Shown here piece by piece: positions 1-7,428 of a stretch of DNA of 29,008 nt. The notes under the pieces were generated by a model. That model was not told the DNA's origin, ran no database searches, and saw only the letters and a list, made by a program, of their open reading frames with translations. Source of the stretch: a virus; IMG/VR virus record IMGVR_UViG_3300036772_000559, positions 1 through 29,008 of that record; one strand, given 5' to 3'. Position numbers and translations under genes: made by a program. Within the stretch, counting starts at the first letter, position 1. Each line of letters opens with the position of its first letter.

Positions 1-519
1 TTACAGCAGGGCGTCCATTTCCAGCAGGATTTGCTCGCACCACTGTTGCAGGCGCTCTTCGGTGAGATCAAACTGATTTACATCGTCGAGTGCCAGTCCG
101 ACGAAATGTTTGCCATCGGCACTTAGCGGTTTCGGGCTGGTAAATTCAAAGCCTTCAGTCGGCCAGAAACCGATAAAGCGAACTCCCAGCGGCACCAGCT
201 GATGGTAAAGCATCCCAAGCGCGTCGAGGAACCATTCGCCGTAGCCGAGCTGGTCGCCCATACCGTACATGGCAACAATTTTGCCGCGTAATTTAAGCGT
301 AGGAAGTTGATTCCAGACGGCTTCCCAGTCTTCCTGAATTTCGCCGAAATCCCATGTCGGGATGCCGAGGATCAGGATGCTGTAGTCTTCCATCACATCA
401 GGATCAACATCTTTAATGTTGTGCAAATCAACCAGTTCTTCGCCCAAAATGTCGCGAATTTTTTCCGCAGCCATTTCGGTGTAACAGGTGCTGGAACCGT
501 AAAAAAGTCCGATTTTCAT
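1..519 (-). CDS. fldB: Flavodoxin 2 (FldB)
   Basis: This is a 172-residue short-chain flavodoxin, a soluble FMN electron carrier of the cytoplasm. The FMN phosphate loop is the GSSTCYT segment at residues 8-14. The two isoalloxazine loops are PTWDFGE at about 54-60 and [11 protein letters not shown] at 86-96. The length and near-identity around these loops match enterobacterial FldB. The start codon is supported by an AAGG ribosome binding site about six bases upstream. In E. coli fldB is adjacent and divergent to xerD; here int lies 64 bases upstream on the same strand, so the prophage occupies the 5' flank of the gene. The native promoter is probably displaced to the far prophage end, and int transcripts could read into fldB. 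It is the only clearly chromosomal gene in the window. Confidence 0.96.
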   Translation of the reverse strand: MKIGLFYGSSTCYTEMAAEKIRDILGEELVDLHNIKDVDPDVMEDYSILILGIPTWDFGEIQEDWEAVWNQLPTLKLRGKIVAMYGMGDQLGYGEWFLDALGMLYHQLVPLGVRFIGFWPTEGFEFTSPKPLSADGKHFVGLALDDVNQFDLTEERLQQWCEQILLEMDALL

Positions 520-532
520 ATTAACCTTTCTA

Positions 533-604
533 AATCAACCTTTTGCAATCATTTCAATAAGTTGAAAGATGGGTAAAGGGTAGTTAAGGGGTGTTAGGGG
601 TATT
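533..604. other. Probable attL region (host/prophage junction)
   Basis: The junction must lie between the fldB ribosome binding site (about 525-530) and the 3' end of int, because int is a phage gene and fldB a host gene. The stretch contains a perfect 6-bp inverted repeat TTTCAA-TAAG-TTGAAA at 552-567, a plausible core-type integrase site, followed by short G-rich repeats. The exact core cannot be set without the attR copy, which is outside the window. Confidence 0.55.
570..604. repeat. Tandem AGGGGTRTT-like repeats, candidate integrase arm sites
   Basis: Four imperfect copies follow one another: TGGGTAAAG at 570, AGGGTAGTT at 577, AGGGGTGTT at 587 and AGGGGTATT at 596. The spacing is 7, 10 and 9 bp. 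The last two copies also encode the Asn-Thr-Pro repeat that ends the integrase. Tyrosine integrases of lambdoid and P2-like phages bind short repeated arm sites flanking the core, so that role is inferred from position and repetition only. Confidence 0.4.
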
Positions 605-1636
605 TTCTGCCGCCTTTTTGCCGCCACTTTGGATCTTTGCTAACGGGTTAAAGCTGATGGCTGTATCAAGATGCTCAGGTGCAAAGTGGGCGTAGCGCAT
701 GGTCATACTAATGTCTTGGTGGCCTAGTATTTTTTGAAGTACAAGGATGTTGCCGCCGTTCATCATAAAGTGCGCAGCAAATGTATGCCGCAGTACATGA
801 GTTAATTGCCCTTTCGGGAGTGAAATAGTTGAGTGGCTCAAAAGTGTCAAGAAAGGATAATAGCAATCAGCAAAAAGTCTCTCGCTTTTTATGGCAGTGA
901 GTTCCTTGTAAAAATCTTCCGAAATTGGAACCGTTCTATTTTTTTTACCCTTGGTATTTATAAAGGTGATTTTATTAGGGCTTAGCTGGCTTTTGGATAG
1001 AAATTGAGACTCGCTCCAGCGTGCCCCCGTTGAAAGACAAACCCTAACGACTCGATTCAAATCAATGTTATTCCTAGTTATTTCCAAAATTTCATTAACT
1101 TGGTCGTCATCAAGCCAGGACATTTCTCTATCGCCCACACTAAACTTTCTAAGGTTTTTTAAGGGGTTTGGAATTTTCCATTCTTCAAGCCTTATCAATT
1201 CCTCAAACATAGCGTTCAGGTAGGAGTGATCAAGGTTGACCGTCACAGGACTGGATCCCTTATCGAATCGATTATCTAATTTGATTTCACCTGTTAACCG
1301 TTTATTTCGATAATGTGCAAAATCTTTGGCTGTAAAGGCTGCGGCTAAGGGATTACCTAAGGCAATAGACATGAGTTCTAATTTCTTATGAATCATTTTA
1401 CCAGCCACCAATGATTGGCCGTGCAAGTCATACCAGAGCTGTGCAAGTTCTTTTAACCGCCTTGTATCGGGTTTGTCCCCTAACCAAGGTTTTGAACCGG
1501 CCTCGCTCATTACATGCTGCTCATATGCTAACGCTTCCCCTTTGGTGACAAACGTTTTTCGAATTCTGCGTTTGTCCCGCCCTGCTGGGTAGCATTCACA
1601 TAGCCATTTTCCAGTGGGAAGCTTTCTTACTGACAC
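584..1636 (-). CDS. int: Prophage integrase, tyrosine recombinase
   Basis: The 350-residue protein catalyses site-specific integration and excision. The N-terminal 50 residues (KLPTGKWLCECYPAGR and on) form the arm-binding type domain of HP1/P2 integrases. A SAM-like core-binding domain spans about 55-165 and the catalytic domain about 170-325. The catalytic set is visible: Arg206 in STGARWSES, Lys229 in NTKGKKNRT, His280 and Arg283 in THVLRHTF, His306 in LGHQ, and the nucleophile Tyr315 in TMRYAHF. The Asn-Thr-Pro-rich tail overlaps DNA repeats that may be its own arm sites. It lies at the left prophage end pointing to the host junction, downstream of the repressor gene with an 18-base gap, so the two probably share the lysogenic transcript. 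Base composition is more AT-rich than the late genes. Confidence 0.95.
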   Translation of the reverse strand: MSVRKLPTGKWLCECYPAGRDKRRIRKTFVTKGEALAYEQHVMSEAGSKPWLGDKPDTRRLKELAQLWYDLHGQSLVAGKMIHKKLELMSIALGNPLAAAFTAKDFAHYRNKRLTGEIKLDNRFDKGSSPVTVNLDHSYLNAMFEELIRLEEWKIPNPLKNLRKFSVGDREMSWLDDDQVNEILEITRNNIDLNRVVRVCLSTGARWSESQFLSKSQLSPNKITFINTKGKKNRTVPISEDFYKELTAIKSERLFADCYYPFLTLLSHSTISLPKGQLTHVLRHTFAAHFMMNGGNILVLQKILGHQDISMTMRYAHFAPEHLDTAISFNPLAKIQSGGKKAAENTPNTP

Positions 1637-1654
1637 TCTCTTACCTCGAAATAA

Positions 1655-2218
1655 TCAAACCTGTTGAAATACCGTATCTACTTTAGCGAGCAATTTCAGA
1701 TCAAGAATTCCACAATCAAAAGTAATTTCATCATTACTAACTCGAATCTTCTGTCCCGGTAGCCGCTGAATTTTCCTTACGCTAGAGCTTCCATCAATAT
1801 CGACTAGCCAAACCCCATCAGCCAAATCTTCATTAGCAAAATCCACGATGTAGGATTTAGGCCCCTCAACCAAAACACCTGGTTTTTTTAGCGATACATT
1901 CAGCATGACTTTATCGAACATGACATATCCAGCCGGATGTGTAGTCCCTTCTGAAAGTTTCATTTTGGGTACTTTTAAGGTGTCAATAACCTCGTTATCG
2001 AACATTCTTCCTTCGCCACTGGTCAGCCATTTTAAATCTGCACCGGTTTTAAGTGCGCATTGGATCACCCAGTCAGCTGGAAATATATCCCGCATGAATC
2101 TCGATGCCATCGTGCTTTTGGAAACGCCCAGTTCATTGCACAAGGCCTGCCGCGTTGTAAAACCAAATGCATCCATCATGCGATAAATGGCAGCTTGACC
2201 ACCTTTCTCAAAATCCAT
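1655..2218 (-). CDS. cI: CI-type lysogeny repressor (186-like)
   Basis: The 187-residue protein has an N-terminal helix-turn-helix at about residues 20-41 (FTTRQALCNELGVSKSTMASRF), of the Bac_CI_repr type seen in phage 186 and relatives, followed by the ADWVIQCALKTGADLKWLTSGEG signature at about 48-70. The C-terminal part (about 95-187) would be the oligomerisation domain. I see no clear Ser/Lys self-cleavage dyad with an Ala-Gly cleavage site, which fits the 186 type, where an antirepressor rather than RecA-driven cleavage induces the prophage. It is transcribed leftward from the switch region, ahead of int. Its likely targets are the GAACCC-type repeats at 2221-2299. The start is supported by a GGGG box in front of the ATG and by the family N-terminus. 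Confidence 0.88.
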   Translation of the reverse strand: MDFEKGGQAAIYRMMDAFGFTTRQALCNELGVSKSTMASRFMRDIFPADWVIQCALKTGADLKWLTSGEGRMFDNEVIDTLKVPKMKLSEGTTHPAGYVMFDKVMLNVSLKKPGVLVEGPKSYIVDFANEDLADGVWLVDIDGSSSVRKIQRLPGQKIRVSNDEITFDCGILDLKLLAKVDTVFQQV

Positions 2219-2220
2219 AG

Positions 2221-2299
2221 GAACCCCATATCGTACTTTGTTGTTGACATGAACCCTATTGAGGACTTAAATTTCGCATGTCGGTACGAAATTGGGTTC
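2221..2299. repeat. Operator repeats in the genetic switch (imperfect 16-bp inverted repeat plus a third half-site)
   Basis: The left arm at 2221-2236 (GAACCCCATATCGTAC) and the right arm at 2284-2299 (GTACGAAATTGGGTTC) are inverted copies matching at 14 of 16 positions. A further GAACCCTAT at 2251-2259 sits between the -35 and -10 of the rightward promoter. Repeated half-sites of this sort between divergent cI and cox are expected for CI binding; which protein binds which site is inferred. Confidence 0.7.
2244..2272 (+). promoter_or_regulatory. Early rightward promoter (pR-like)
   Basis: A consensus -35 TTGACA at 2244-2249 is followed after 17 bp by TTAAAT at 2267-2272 (four of six matches to the -10 consensus). 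The candidate operator GAACCCTAT lies inside the spacer, so bound CI would block polymerase. Transcription would run through cox, cII and the early operon. The opposing promoter for cI could not be placed with confidence. Confidence 0.7.
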
Positions 2300-2357
2300 T
2301 ATAGTCTTTAATAGCGCTCATTAGTGTTCAATAGCTTAAACCTCGGGATACTGCCTT

Positions 2358-2588
2358 ATGAACAGCAATATTACAATCTCTCTCGCAACCCCTCATGTAA
2401 CAAAAGAACGCTATTCCGAACTTACCGGGATTGATGAGGCAACCATTAAGGCAATGCTTAAGGATGGTCGCTTATCTGCCTATCGTCACCGCTTGAGACG
2501 TGATGGCGGGCGTGAATTAATTCTTATCAATCTGGCTGCTTTAACGGTTGATGCAATTTCCAGTCACGAACTTAAGTTCTCAAACTGA
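2358..2588 (+). CDS. cox: Cox/Apl-like excisionase and regulator
   Basis: The 76-residue protein has the size and layout of P2-type Cox or 186 Apl. A short N-terminal winged-helix segment (VTKERYSELTGIDEATIKAMLKDGRLSAY, about 14-42) contains the recognition helix, followed by a basic stretch (RHRLRRDGGRE) and a beta-rich end (LILINLAAL). Such proteins bend DNA at att to favour excision and repress the lysogenic promoter. It is the first gene of the rightward operon, right after the switch region, which is the expected place. The ribosome binding site is weak (CGGGA about 10 bases upstream). The call rests on fold pattern and position more than on close sequence identity. Confidence 0.78.
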   Translation: MNSNITISLATPHVTKERYSELTGIDEATIKAMLKDGRLSAYRHRLRRDGGRELILINLAALTVDAISSHELKFSN

Positions 2589-2614
2589 TTATGAATACTT
2601 TCAATGGGGTTCAT

Positions 2615-3124
2615 ATGTTTGATTATCAGACCTCTATACATCCGCATTTGGATACTGCTTGTCGCCGCTTCTCTCAGACTCACAATCTGGCTGAACTTGC
2701 CGCTGATATGGGGGTTTCTGCACAGGTATTACGCAACAAGCTGAATCCAGACCAGCCGCACCGTTTAACGGTAAACGAGCTGATCTTACTGACAGATATC
2801 ACTGATGATTCGGCGGTTCTGGACGGTTTGCTGGCACAGCTGAAATGTTTACCTGCTGTGCCGGTGAATGAAGCGAAGCCAAATAATTTACCGATGCACG
2901 CTTTGAGTGCTACGGCCGCAATTGGCGTTATTGCCGGTGAAGCCATTTCCCCTGCGCCTATGACGCAATCACGTAGAAACGCCATTTTAGACCGAGCCAA
3001 TCAGGCGATCCGCGATCTGTCCTTGCTCGTTGTGTCTGTTGAGTCGCGTTTTCACACCACGCCAGTGCTGGCATCTGCAATGGACGTTTTGAGTTCATGC
3101 GGTGTTATGCCTGGTTTGAACTGA
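2615..3124 (+). CDS. cII: CII-like regulator (phage 186 CII / CP76 family)
   Basis: Read from the ATG at 2615, the protein is 169 residues, the same length as 186 CII. It begins MFDYQTSIHPHLDTACRRF, as in that family. A helix-turn-helix is predicted at about 22-42 (NLAELAADMGVSAQVLRNKLNP), and the family motif HRLTVNELILLTDITDDS follows. 186 CII activates the establishment promoter for the repressor. An upstream ATG at 2591 would add eight residues but lacks a ribosome binding site, whereas the chosen start has GGGG five bases before it. It lies 26 bases after cox and 9 bases before the next gene, as one early operon. Confidence 0.9.
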   Translation: MFDYQTSIHPHLDTACRRFSQTHNLAELAADMGVSAQVLRNKLNPDQPHRLTVNELILLTDITDDSAVLDGLLAQLKCLPAVPVNEAKPNNLPMHALSATAAIGVIAGEAISPAPMTQSRRNAILDRANQAIRDLSLLVVSVESRFHTTPVLASAMDVLSSCGVMPGLN

Positions 3125-3133
3125 GGCTATTCG

Positions 3134-3337
3134 ATGAAAGTTTTAGCACAACTATTAAAGCAGCAATCGCCAACTGCCCAGCTTCCGAGCTATGGCCACG
3201 GGTGGCTTGAGTTGCCAAACGGTCAGCGTTGGCAACCGGCAGCCAGCAAAGTGGCGTTTCTAAGTGGTCAGCGTCACCCGATGGTGAAGATTAAGCGTCG
3301 CCCTTGGTGGTTCCGCCTGATGGGATTAAGGGGGTAA
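3134..3337 (+). CDS. fil: Fil-like small early protein (DUF2724 type)
   Basis: The 67-residue basic protein carries the pattern GHGWLELPNGQRWQP (about 22-36) followed by SKVAFLSGQRHP, which I recognise as the DUF2724 / 186 Fil family found just after cII in P2-like phages. 186 Fil halts host cell division when expressed. The C-terminus (MVKIKRRPWWFRLMGLRG) is unusually basic and aromatic. A GAGG box precedes the start. The family call is from memory of the motif and position; the filamentation effect in this phage is inferred. Confidence 0.65.
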   Translation: MKVLAQLLKQQSPTAQLPSYGHGWLELPNGQRWQPAASKVAFLSGQRHPMVKIKRRPWWFRLMGLRG

Positions 3338-3339
3338 GC

Positions 3340-3666
3340 GTGGAACAGCAATTACCGAAATGGATTAGTGAAGCCAGAAAGATGATTTCAGGCACTGAAA
3401 ACCGGGTGAAACATTATTGGGAAAATCTTCCAGAGGATGAACGCCGCGATCTCTGTTTCTTATCCCAGCTGAAAAGCCGCCATGTGAAATGCGCCTGGGA
3501 CGATTTGACCGAGGCGGAAAAAATCGCGCTGTGGCAGGGCGTTTTGAAGGTCAGAAAAATGCAGCAACAAACCCGTTCGCTGACGCCGGAAGATTTTAAA
3601 GGCGTGGTTGTTTGTAGTGTTAGCCGTCGAGTTGACGAACAAAAAATTTCAAATCCGATGCACTGA
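3340..3666 (+). CDS. Small early protein of unknown function
   Basis: I do not recognise this 108-residue protein. It starts best at a GTG at 3340, two bases after the previous stop, with a strong AAGGGGG box five bases upstream. An in-frame ATG at 3304 would overlap the upstream gene and has no comparable box. The product is charged and mostly helical by eye (SEARKMISGTENRVKHYWENL; LTEAEKIALWQGVLKVRKM), with two Trp-rich spots and no membrane segment. Tight spacing inside the cII-to-initiator operon points to a role early in infection. Confidence 0.75.
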   Translation: MEQQLPKWISEARKMISGTENRVKHYWENLPEDERRDLCFLSQLKSRHVKCAWDDLTEAEKIALWQGVLKVRKMQQQTRSLTPEDFKGVVVCSVSRRVDEQKISNPMH

Positions 3667-3673
3667 GGGAAGT

Positions 3674-4105
3674 ATGAAAATTATCACCGTAGACGAAATT
3701 GGTTTGATCGAATCATTCGCAGCTTTTGGCGTTAAGTTCAATTACAGCCGTTTATTCCTGAGTAAATGCCACGTATCAAAAGGCCGTGTTGCACTGACGC
3801 CTTTCATGTTCAATGACACAGTTCACCTTGATAACCCGCACCAATGGTTTGCGGCCAATGCTGCGTTTTGGGTGCGTGCATATCGTGAGTCTGAAACGTT
3901 GGTTGAACAAGTCGAAACAATGGCCAGCATTCGCGCTCTGTATTTTTTAGCCGGTTCTTTGGGGCAAGGTCATGCTCATGTGCTGATCAGCACCTGGTTT
4001 GATATGACCAAGGAATTGCACGGCATGGGGGCGCTTAACCAGTCACCGCTTGCGCCGCTTCCTAAAAAATACGAAACAACGATTTCCCCGCTCAGTTTTC
4101 ATTAA
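3674..4105 (+). CDS. Early protein of unknown function
   Basis: The 143-residue protein is read from the ATG at 3674, which has GAGGGA five bases ahead. The frame is open further upstream, but that part overlaps the previous gene. I do not recognise a family. It looks soluble, with aromatic segments (HQWFAANAAFWVRAYRE) and a Gly/His-containing stretch (LAGSLGQGHAHVLISTWF). No catalytic motif is evident. It sits in the early operon, in the region where P2-like phages vary most between cII and the replication gene. After it comes a 72-base gap with only weak GC-rich complementarity. Confidence 0.75.
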   Translation: MKIITVDEIGLIESFAAFGVKFNYSRLFLSKCHVSKGRVALTPFMFNDTVHLDNPHQWFAANAAFWVRAYRESETLVEQVETMASIRALYFLAGSLGQGHAHVLISTWFDMTKELHGMGALNQSPLAPLPKKYETTISPLSFH

Positions 4106-4177
4106 TTAATCCCCTGAACGCCCACGGCTTCCATTAGGTTGCCGGGGTTTCTTGCTGCCTAAATTTGGAGTTATGCC

Positions 4178-4441
4178 ATGCAGATGAAACGTAATGATCG
4201 CAACCAACTTCCCGCCCTTTGGTGCGGATGGGATGCCGCAAAAGCTGGCTGTGAGCAAACCGCCATCTTAATTAAAGGCGCACGCGCTGAGGCAATGGCA
4301 GATGCTGCTGTGAAGTATTCCGGCCACTTAGATCGCCTTGCTGCACATATCACCCTCAGCGGTTTGAGTGCCGCCGAGATAGTTGAGCTTTTGTGCCAAG
4401 AGTCTGACCAACTTGCACGCATTGGGAGCGGTGAAATATGA
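4178..4441 (+). CDS. Small early protein of unknown function (possibly DUF2732-like)
   Basis: The 87-residue protein has an N-terminal part with a short LPALWCGWD aromatic motif and a helical C-terminal half (HLDRLAAHITLSGLSAAEIVELLCQESDQLA). The size, position and the LDRLAAHI segment recall DUF2732 proteins of P2-like phages, but I am not sure. The start at 4178 has GGAG seven bases upstream. The stop overlaps the methylase start by four bases (ATGA), which suggests coupled translation with dam. Confidence 0.75.
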   Translation: MQMKRNDRNQLPALWCGWDAAKAGCEQTAILIKGARAEAMADAAVKYSGHLDRLAAHITLSGLSAAEIVELLCQESDQLARIGSGEI

Positions 4442-5241
4442 AAACTGTCTTGAAATGGGCGGGATCCAAGGTTCGCATTATTGAGGTATTGAAGCGTCAC
4501 CTGCCTGCTGGCCAGCGTCTTGTTGAACCGTTTGCAGGTTCTTGCGCAGTGATGATGAATACTGACTACCCGGCTTACTTTATTGCTGACGCAAACCGCG
4601 ATCTGATCGATATGTACGAGCTGATAGCAGAGCAACCGGCCGCTTTTATCCAGGCGGCTGAGGCGTTATTTGAAACGGGGAATACTGAGGAGGAATATTA
4701 CCGTTTACGCTTTGCATTTAATTCCAAGCCAGCTGGTGATAAAGACCGCGCCCCGCTTTTTCTCTACCTCAACCGTCACTGTTTTAACGGGTTGTGCCGG
4801 TACAACAAAAAGGGCGAATTCAACGTACCTTTCGGCAAATACAAAAAACCGTACTTTCCAAGAAACGAAATTCTGGCATTCGCTGAAAAAGCCAAGCTGG
4901 CCACGTTCCTTTGTGGGAACTACAGCGAAGCATTGAAAGCTGCGCAATCTGGTGACGTGGTTTATTGCGATCCACCATACCTCACAGAAACAGCTAATTT
5001 CACCGCTTATCACTCTGACGGATTCGGGCATGAAGAACATGGCAGGTTAGCCAGAAGCGCACGCCGTTTGGCTGGCCGTGGCGTGCCGGTGGTCATTTCT
5101 AACAGTGATACAGATATGGTGCGTTATCTCTATAAAGATTTTGCCATCAATAAAATCACCGCGCCGCGCAGTATCGGAGCGGCGGCCGGCAGCATCAAAT
5201 CTGCCCAGGAGGTGATTGCAACCGTGGCGTGGGATTGCTAA
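4438..5241 (+). CDS. dam: Dam-type DNA adenine-N6 methyltransferase (D12 class)
   Basis: The 267-residue enzyme transfers a methyl group from S-adenosylmethionine to adenine, probably in GATC. Family marks in order are KWAGSKVR at 6-13, the SAM-binding motif PFAGSCAV at 31-38, NRHCFNGLCRYN at 112-123, GEFNVPFG at 126-133 and the catalytic DPPY at 178-181. Motif I reads FAGSCA, where E. coli Dam has FVGAGS, so one glycine is replaced by cysteine. Length and order match phage Dam enzymes such as those of HP1-like phages. It is translationally coupled to the small gene before it, and the initiator gene starts directly after its stop. It may protect phage DNA from GATC-specific nucleases or tune replication and late gene timing. 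Confidence 0.93.
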   Translation: MKTVLKWAGSKVRIIEVLKRHLPAGQRLVEPFAGSCAVMMNTDYPAYFIADANRDLIDMYELIAEQPAAFIQAAEALFETGNTEEEYYRLRFAFNSKPAGDKDRAPLFLYLNRHCFNGLCRYNKKGEFNVPFGKYKKPYFPRNEILAFAEKAKLATFLCGNYSEALKAAQSGDVVYCDPPYLTETANFTAYHSDGFGHEEHGRLARSARRLAGRGVPVVISNSDTDMVRYLYKDFAINKITAPRSIGAAAGSIKSAQEVIATVAWDC

Positions 5242-7395
5242 ATGGCATCTTTCGTTAACGGGCAGCATCATGAAACCCGCCAGTGGCAGCAAGAGCAATT
5301 TGCCCCTGGCGCACCTGATGAAATCAGCCTGACCGAGCGGCAGTTATGGCACCTGAATAAAGCCGATCACGACTGGCGTGCTGAGTATCTGGGCGAAATG
5401 CCGGATTTCTTGGCGCGCTATTTTGGCGATCGTTACAGCAAGTTATTGGAGAGTGGCCATAACGGCCGCCGCCGTGCCAATACGTTTTTACGCACTACGG
5501 TGGGTAAGAGCGTATTGCCACGTCTGCGCAATGTCTGCGAACAGTACACAACTAAACATCAGGCTGCGGGGGTTATTCCTTTCCCGTTCCTGGCTGACCT
5601 TGAAAAACTTCCTACCTTTGGCCGTGATGAACTGCGTAATCTCGCGCACCGCGTAGCTGATTTTATGTCTGAGTCATTCACCGATTTTATTGATCTGGCT
5701 TTTGACGGCGCAGCTGCTGATCAGAAAGAAATGACGCGCCGCACTTTTGCCACCTTTGAGCATCTGGGAAAGTTGGCCAAAATGGCTGGGATCACGCCGC
5801 CATACTGGCAGCAATTTCTTTCAGGTCGCACTTTCACAACCCGCACCGCGGAATCCGGTCTATTGCGCATGGTTGCACCGGAGTGGTGGCGTACAAAGTT
5901 AAAACGCCGCCGTGATCTGCAGCGTGAACATATGGCCATCGCCGTTGGCCAGGTTCAAAAAGCGGCATCGGCTTACGTTAGCCGTTCCACGCAAGGGGAA
6001 TGGGTGGAACAAAAGAAACGTAACCGCGAATTCTTTAAAGCCCGTGATATGCAAAACCTTGAAACCGGCGAACGTAAATCATTGGCTGAGTTAGTGGACG
6101 GGAGCAACGCCAACCCGGCAAAGCGCCGCTGTGAATTGATGGTGAGAATGCGCGGGTTTGAAGACTTGGCCACTGAAATGGGAATGGCCGGAGAGTTTTA
6201 CACGATCACCGCGCCGTCAAAATATCACGCTGTTCACAGTAAAGGCGGGTTCGTGTCTCAGTGGAACGCGGCCAGCCCGCAGCAAACACAAAAATACCTT
6301 TGCGGAGTGTGGGCAAAAGCCCGCGCTGCGTTTTCCCGCGCCGGGATCCATGTCTTTGGTTTTCGCGTAGTCGAACCACATCACGACGGGACGCCGCACT
6401 GGCATATGCTGCTGTTTATGCGGCCGTCAGACGTGGCCGAGGTACGGGATATTCTCTGTTACTACTCCCGGCTTGAAGACTCCGAAGAACTGCAATCCGA
6501 ATACGCGCTTAAGGCGCGTTTTCACGTTGAGCCTATCGATCCGGAGAAGGGGAGTGCAACCGGCTACATTGCTAAATACATTTCCAAAAATATCGACGGT
6601 TACGCCCTGGACGGGGAAGCCGACGACGAAACCGGCGAAAATTTGAAAGATATGGCCAGGGCGGTATCTGCCTGGGCAAGCCGCTGGCGGATCCGTCAGT
6701 TTCAGCAAATCGGCGGTGCGCCGGTGACGGTCTGGCGTGAGCTGCGCCGTATGTGTGATATCACCCTGGAAAATAAATCTATGGATGCCGTGCTGGCTGC
6801 TGCGGATGTGGGGTGCTGGGCATCCTATACCCAAGCACAGGGCGGGGCGTTGGTGGCGCGTCGTGATCTGGTTGTGCGCCTGATGTATGAAATCACTGAA
6901 TGCGGCAACGAATACGGGGAAGCTGTTCAGCGTATTCAGGGGGTTTATTCGCCGTTATCGGGTCAGGAATCAGAGGTATTAACGCGCCTGGTTAAGTGGG
7001 CGATTGTTCCGAAGTTGGCCGACAGCGCAGCGGAGGCTGCTTTTACTGGCGGCATCGCCGCCCCTTGGAGTTCTGTCAATAACTGTACTCAAAGTACGAT
7101 CACCGAGTTGAAAAAGGGCATCGGTATTCAGTCCCAGGATGCTGGCCAGATGGCCAAAGCGCTGGCCAGGGGCAATATTGTGCCGCTGGATCGGGAAACA
7201 GAAATGAAATTAGAGGGCAACCGGCTGGTAGTGAGGCGCAAAAAGCAATATTGCAGGGAGTGCGGGGAAGTCATCACGCCTCAAAGCGAGTCATTTGATT
7301 CCCCAGGCATGTGCTGGGTGTGTGCCGATGGCCTTGTTTTGCAGGTGGATCAGAGTGATGCCGTTAACCGGGCATTTGAGGCGTTGGGGATTTAA
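5242..7395 (+). CDS. A: Replication initiator, P2 gpA-type HUH endonuclease
   Basis: The 717-residue protein nicks the origin and attaches to the 5' end to start rolling-circle replication. The metal-binding HUH motif is His386-Trp-His388 in DGTPHWHMLLF. The tyrosine motif is GYIAKYISKN, with Tyr442 and Tyr446 four residues apart, as in the two-tyrosine enzymes of the P2 A and phiX174 A class. The N-terminal 300 residues are the family-typical helical region. An added C-terminal CxxC...CxxC knuckle (Cys671, 674, 691, 694) may bind zinc. In P2 the origin lies within the A gene, so the nick site is probably inside this frame; I could not locate it. The start codon follows the dam stop directly. 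Confidence 0.93.
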   Translation: MASFVNGQHHETRQWQQEQFAPGAPDEISLTERQLWHLNKADHDWRAEYLGEMPDFLARYFGDRYSKLLESGHNGRRRANTFLRTTVGKSVLPRLRNVCEQYTTKHQAAGVIPFPFLADLEKLPTFGRDELRNLAHRVADFMSESFTDFIDLAFDGAAADQKEMTRRTFATFEHLGKLAKMAGITPPYWQQFLSGRTFTTRTAESGLLRMVAPEWWRTKLKRRRDLQREHMAIAVGQVQKAASAYVSRSTQGEWVEQKKRNREFFKARDMQNLETGERKSLAELVDGSNANPAKRRCELMVRMRGFEDLATEMGMAGEFYTITAPSKYHAVHSKGGFVSQWNAASPQQTQKYLCGVWAKARAAFSRAGIHVFGFRVVEPHHDGTPHWHMLLFMRPSDVAEVRDILCYYSRLEDSEELQSEYALKARFHVEPIDPEKGSATGYIAKYISKNIDGYALDGEADDETGENLKDMARAVSAWASRWRIRQFQQIGGAPVTVWRELRRMCDITLENKSMDAVLAAADVGCWASYTQAQGGALVARRDLVVRLMYEITECGNEYGEAVQRIQGVYSPLSGQESEVLTRLVKWAIVPKLADSAAEAAFTGGIAAPWSSVNNCTQSTITELKKGIGIQSQDAGQMAKALARGNIVPLDRETEMKLEGNRLVVRRKKQYCRECGEVITPQSESFDSPGMCWVCADGLVLQVDQSDAVNRAFEALGI

Positions 7396-7428
7396 TGCAA
7401 GCTGAAAACTCGCAAAAGCACGCGCAGT

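Noticed and set aside
552-567. Hairpin after int read as an intrinsic terminator
   Set aside because: The stem is AT-rich and no U-tract follows on the minus strand; a recombination site is more likely.
2060-2311. Plus-strand reading frame across the 5' end of cI and the switch region
   Set aside because: It runs antisense through the repressor and over the operators, has no ribosome binding site and resembles nothing known.
4106-4177. Terminator-like GC complementarity (CGGC...GCCG next to GGGG and TTT)
   Set aside because: The stem is only four base pairs around a 12-base loop, and the operon clearly continues to the methylase and initiator genes.
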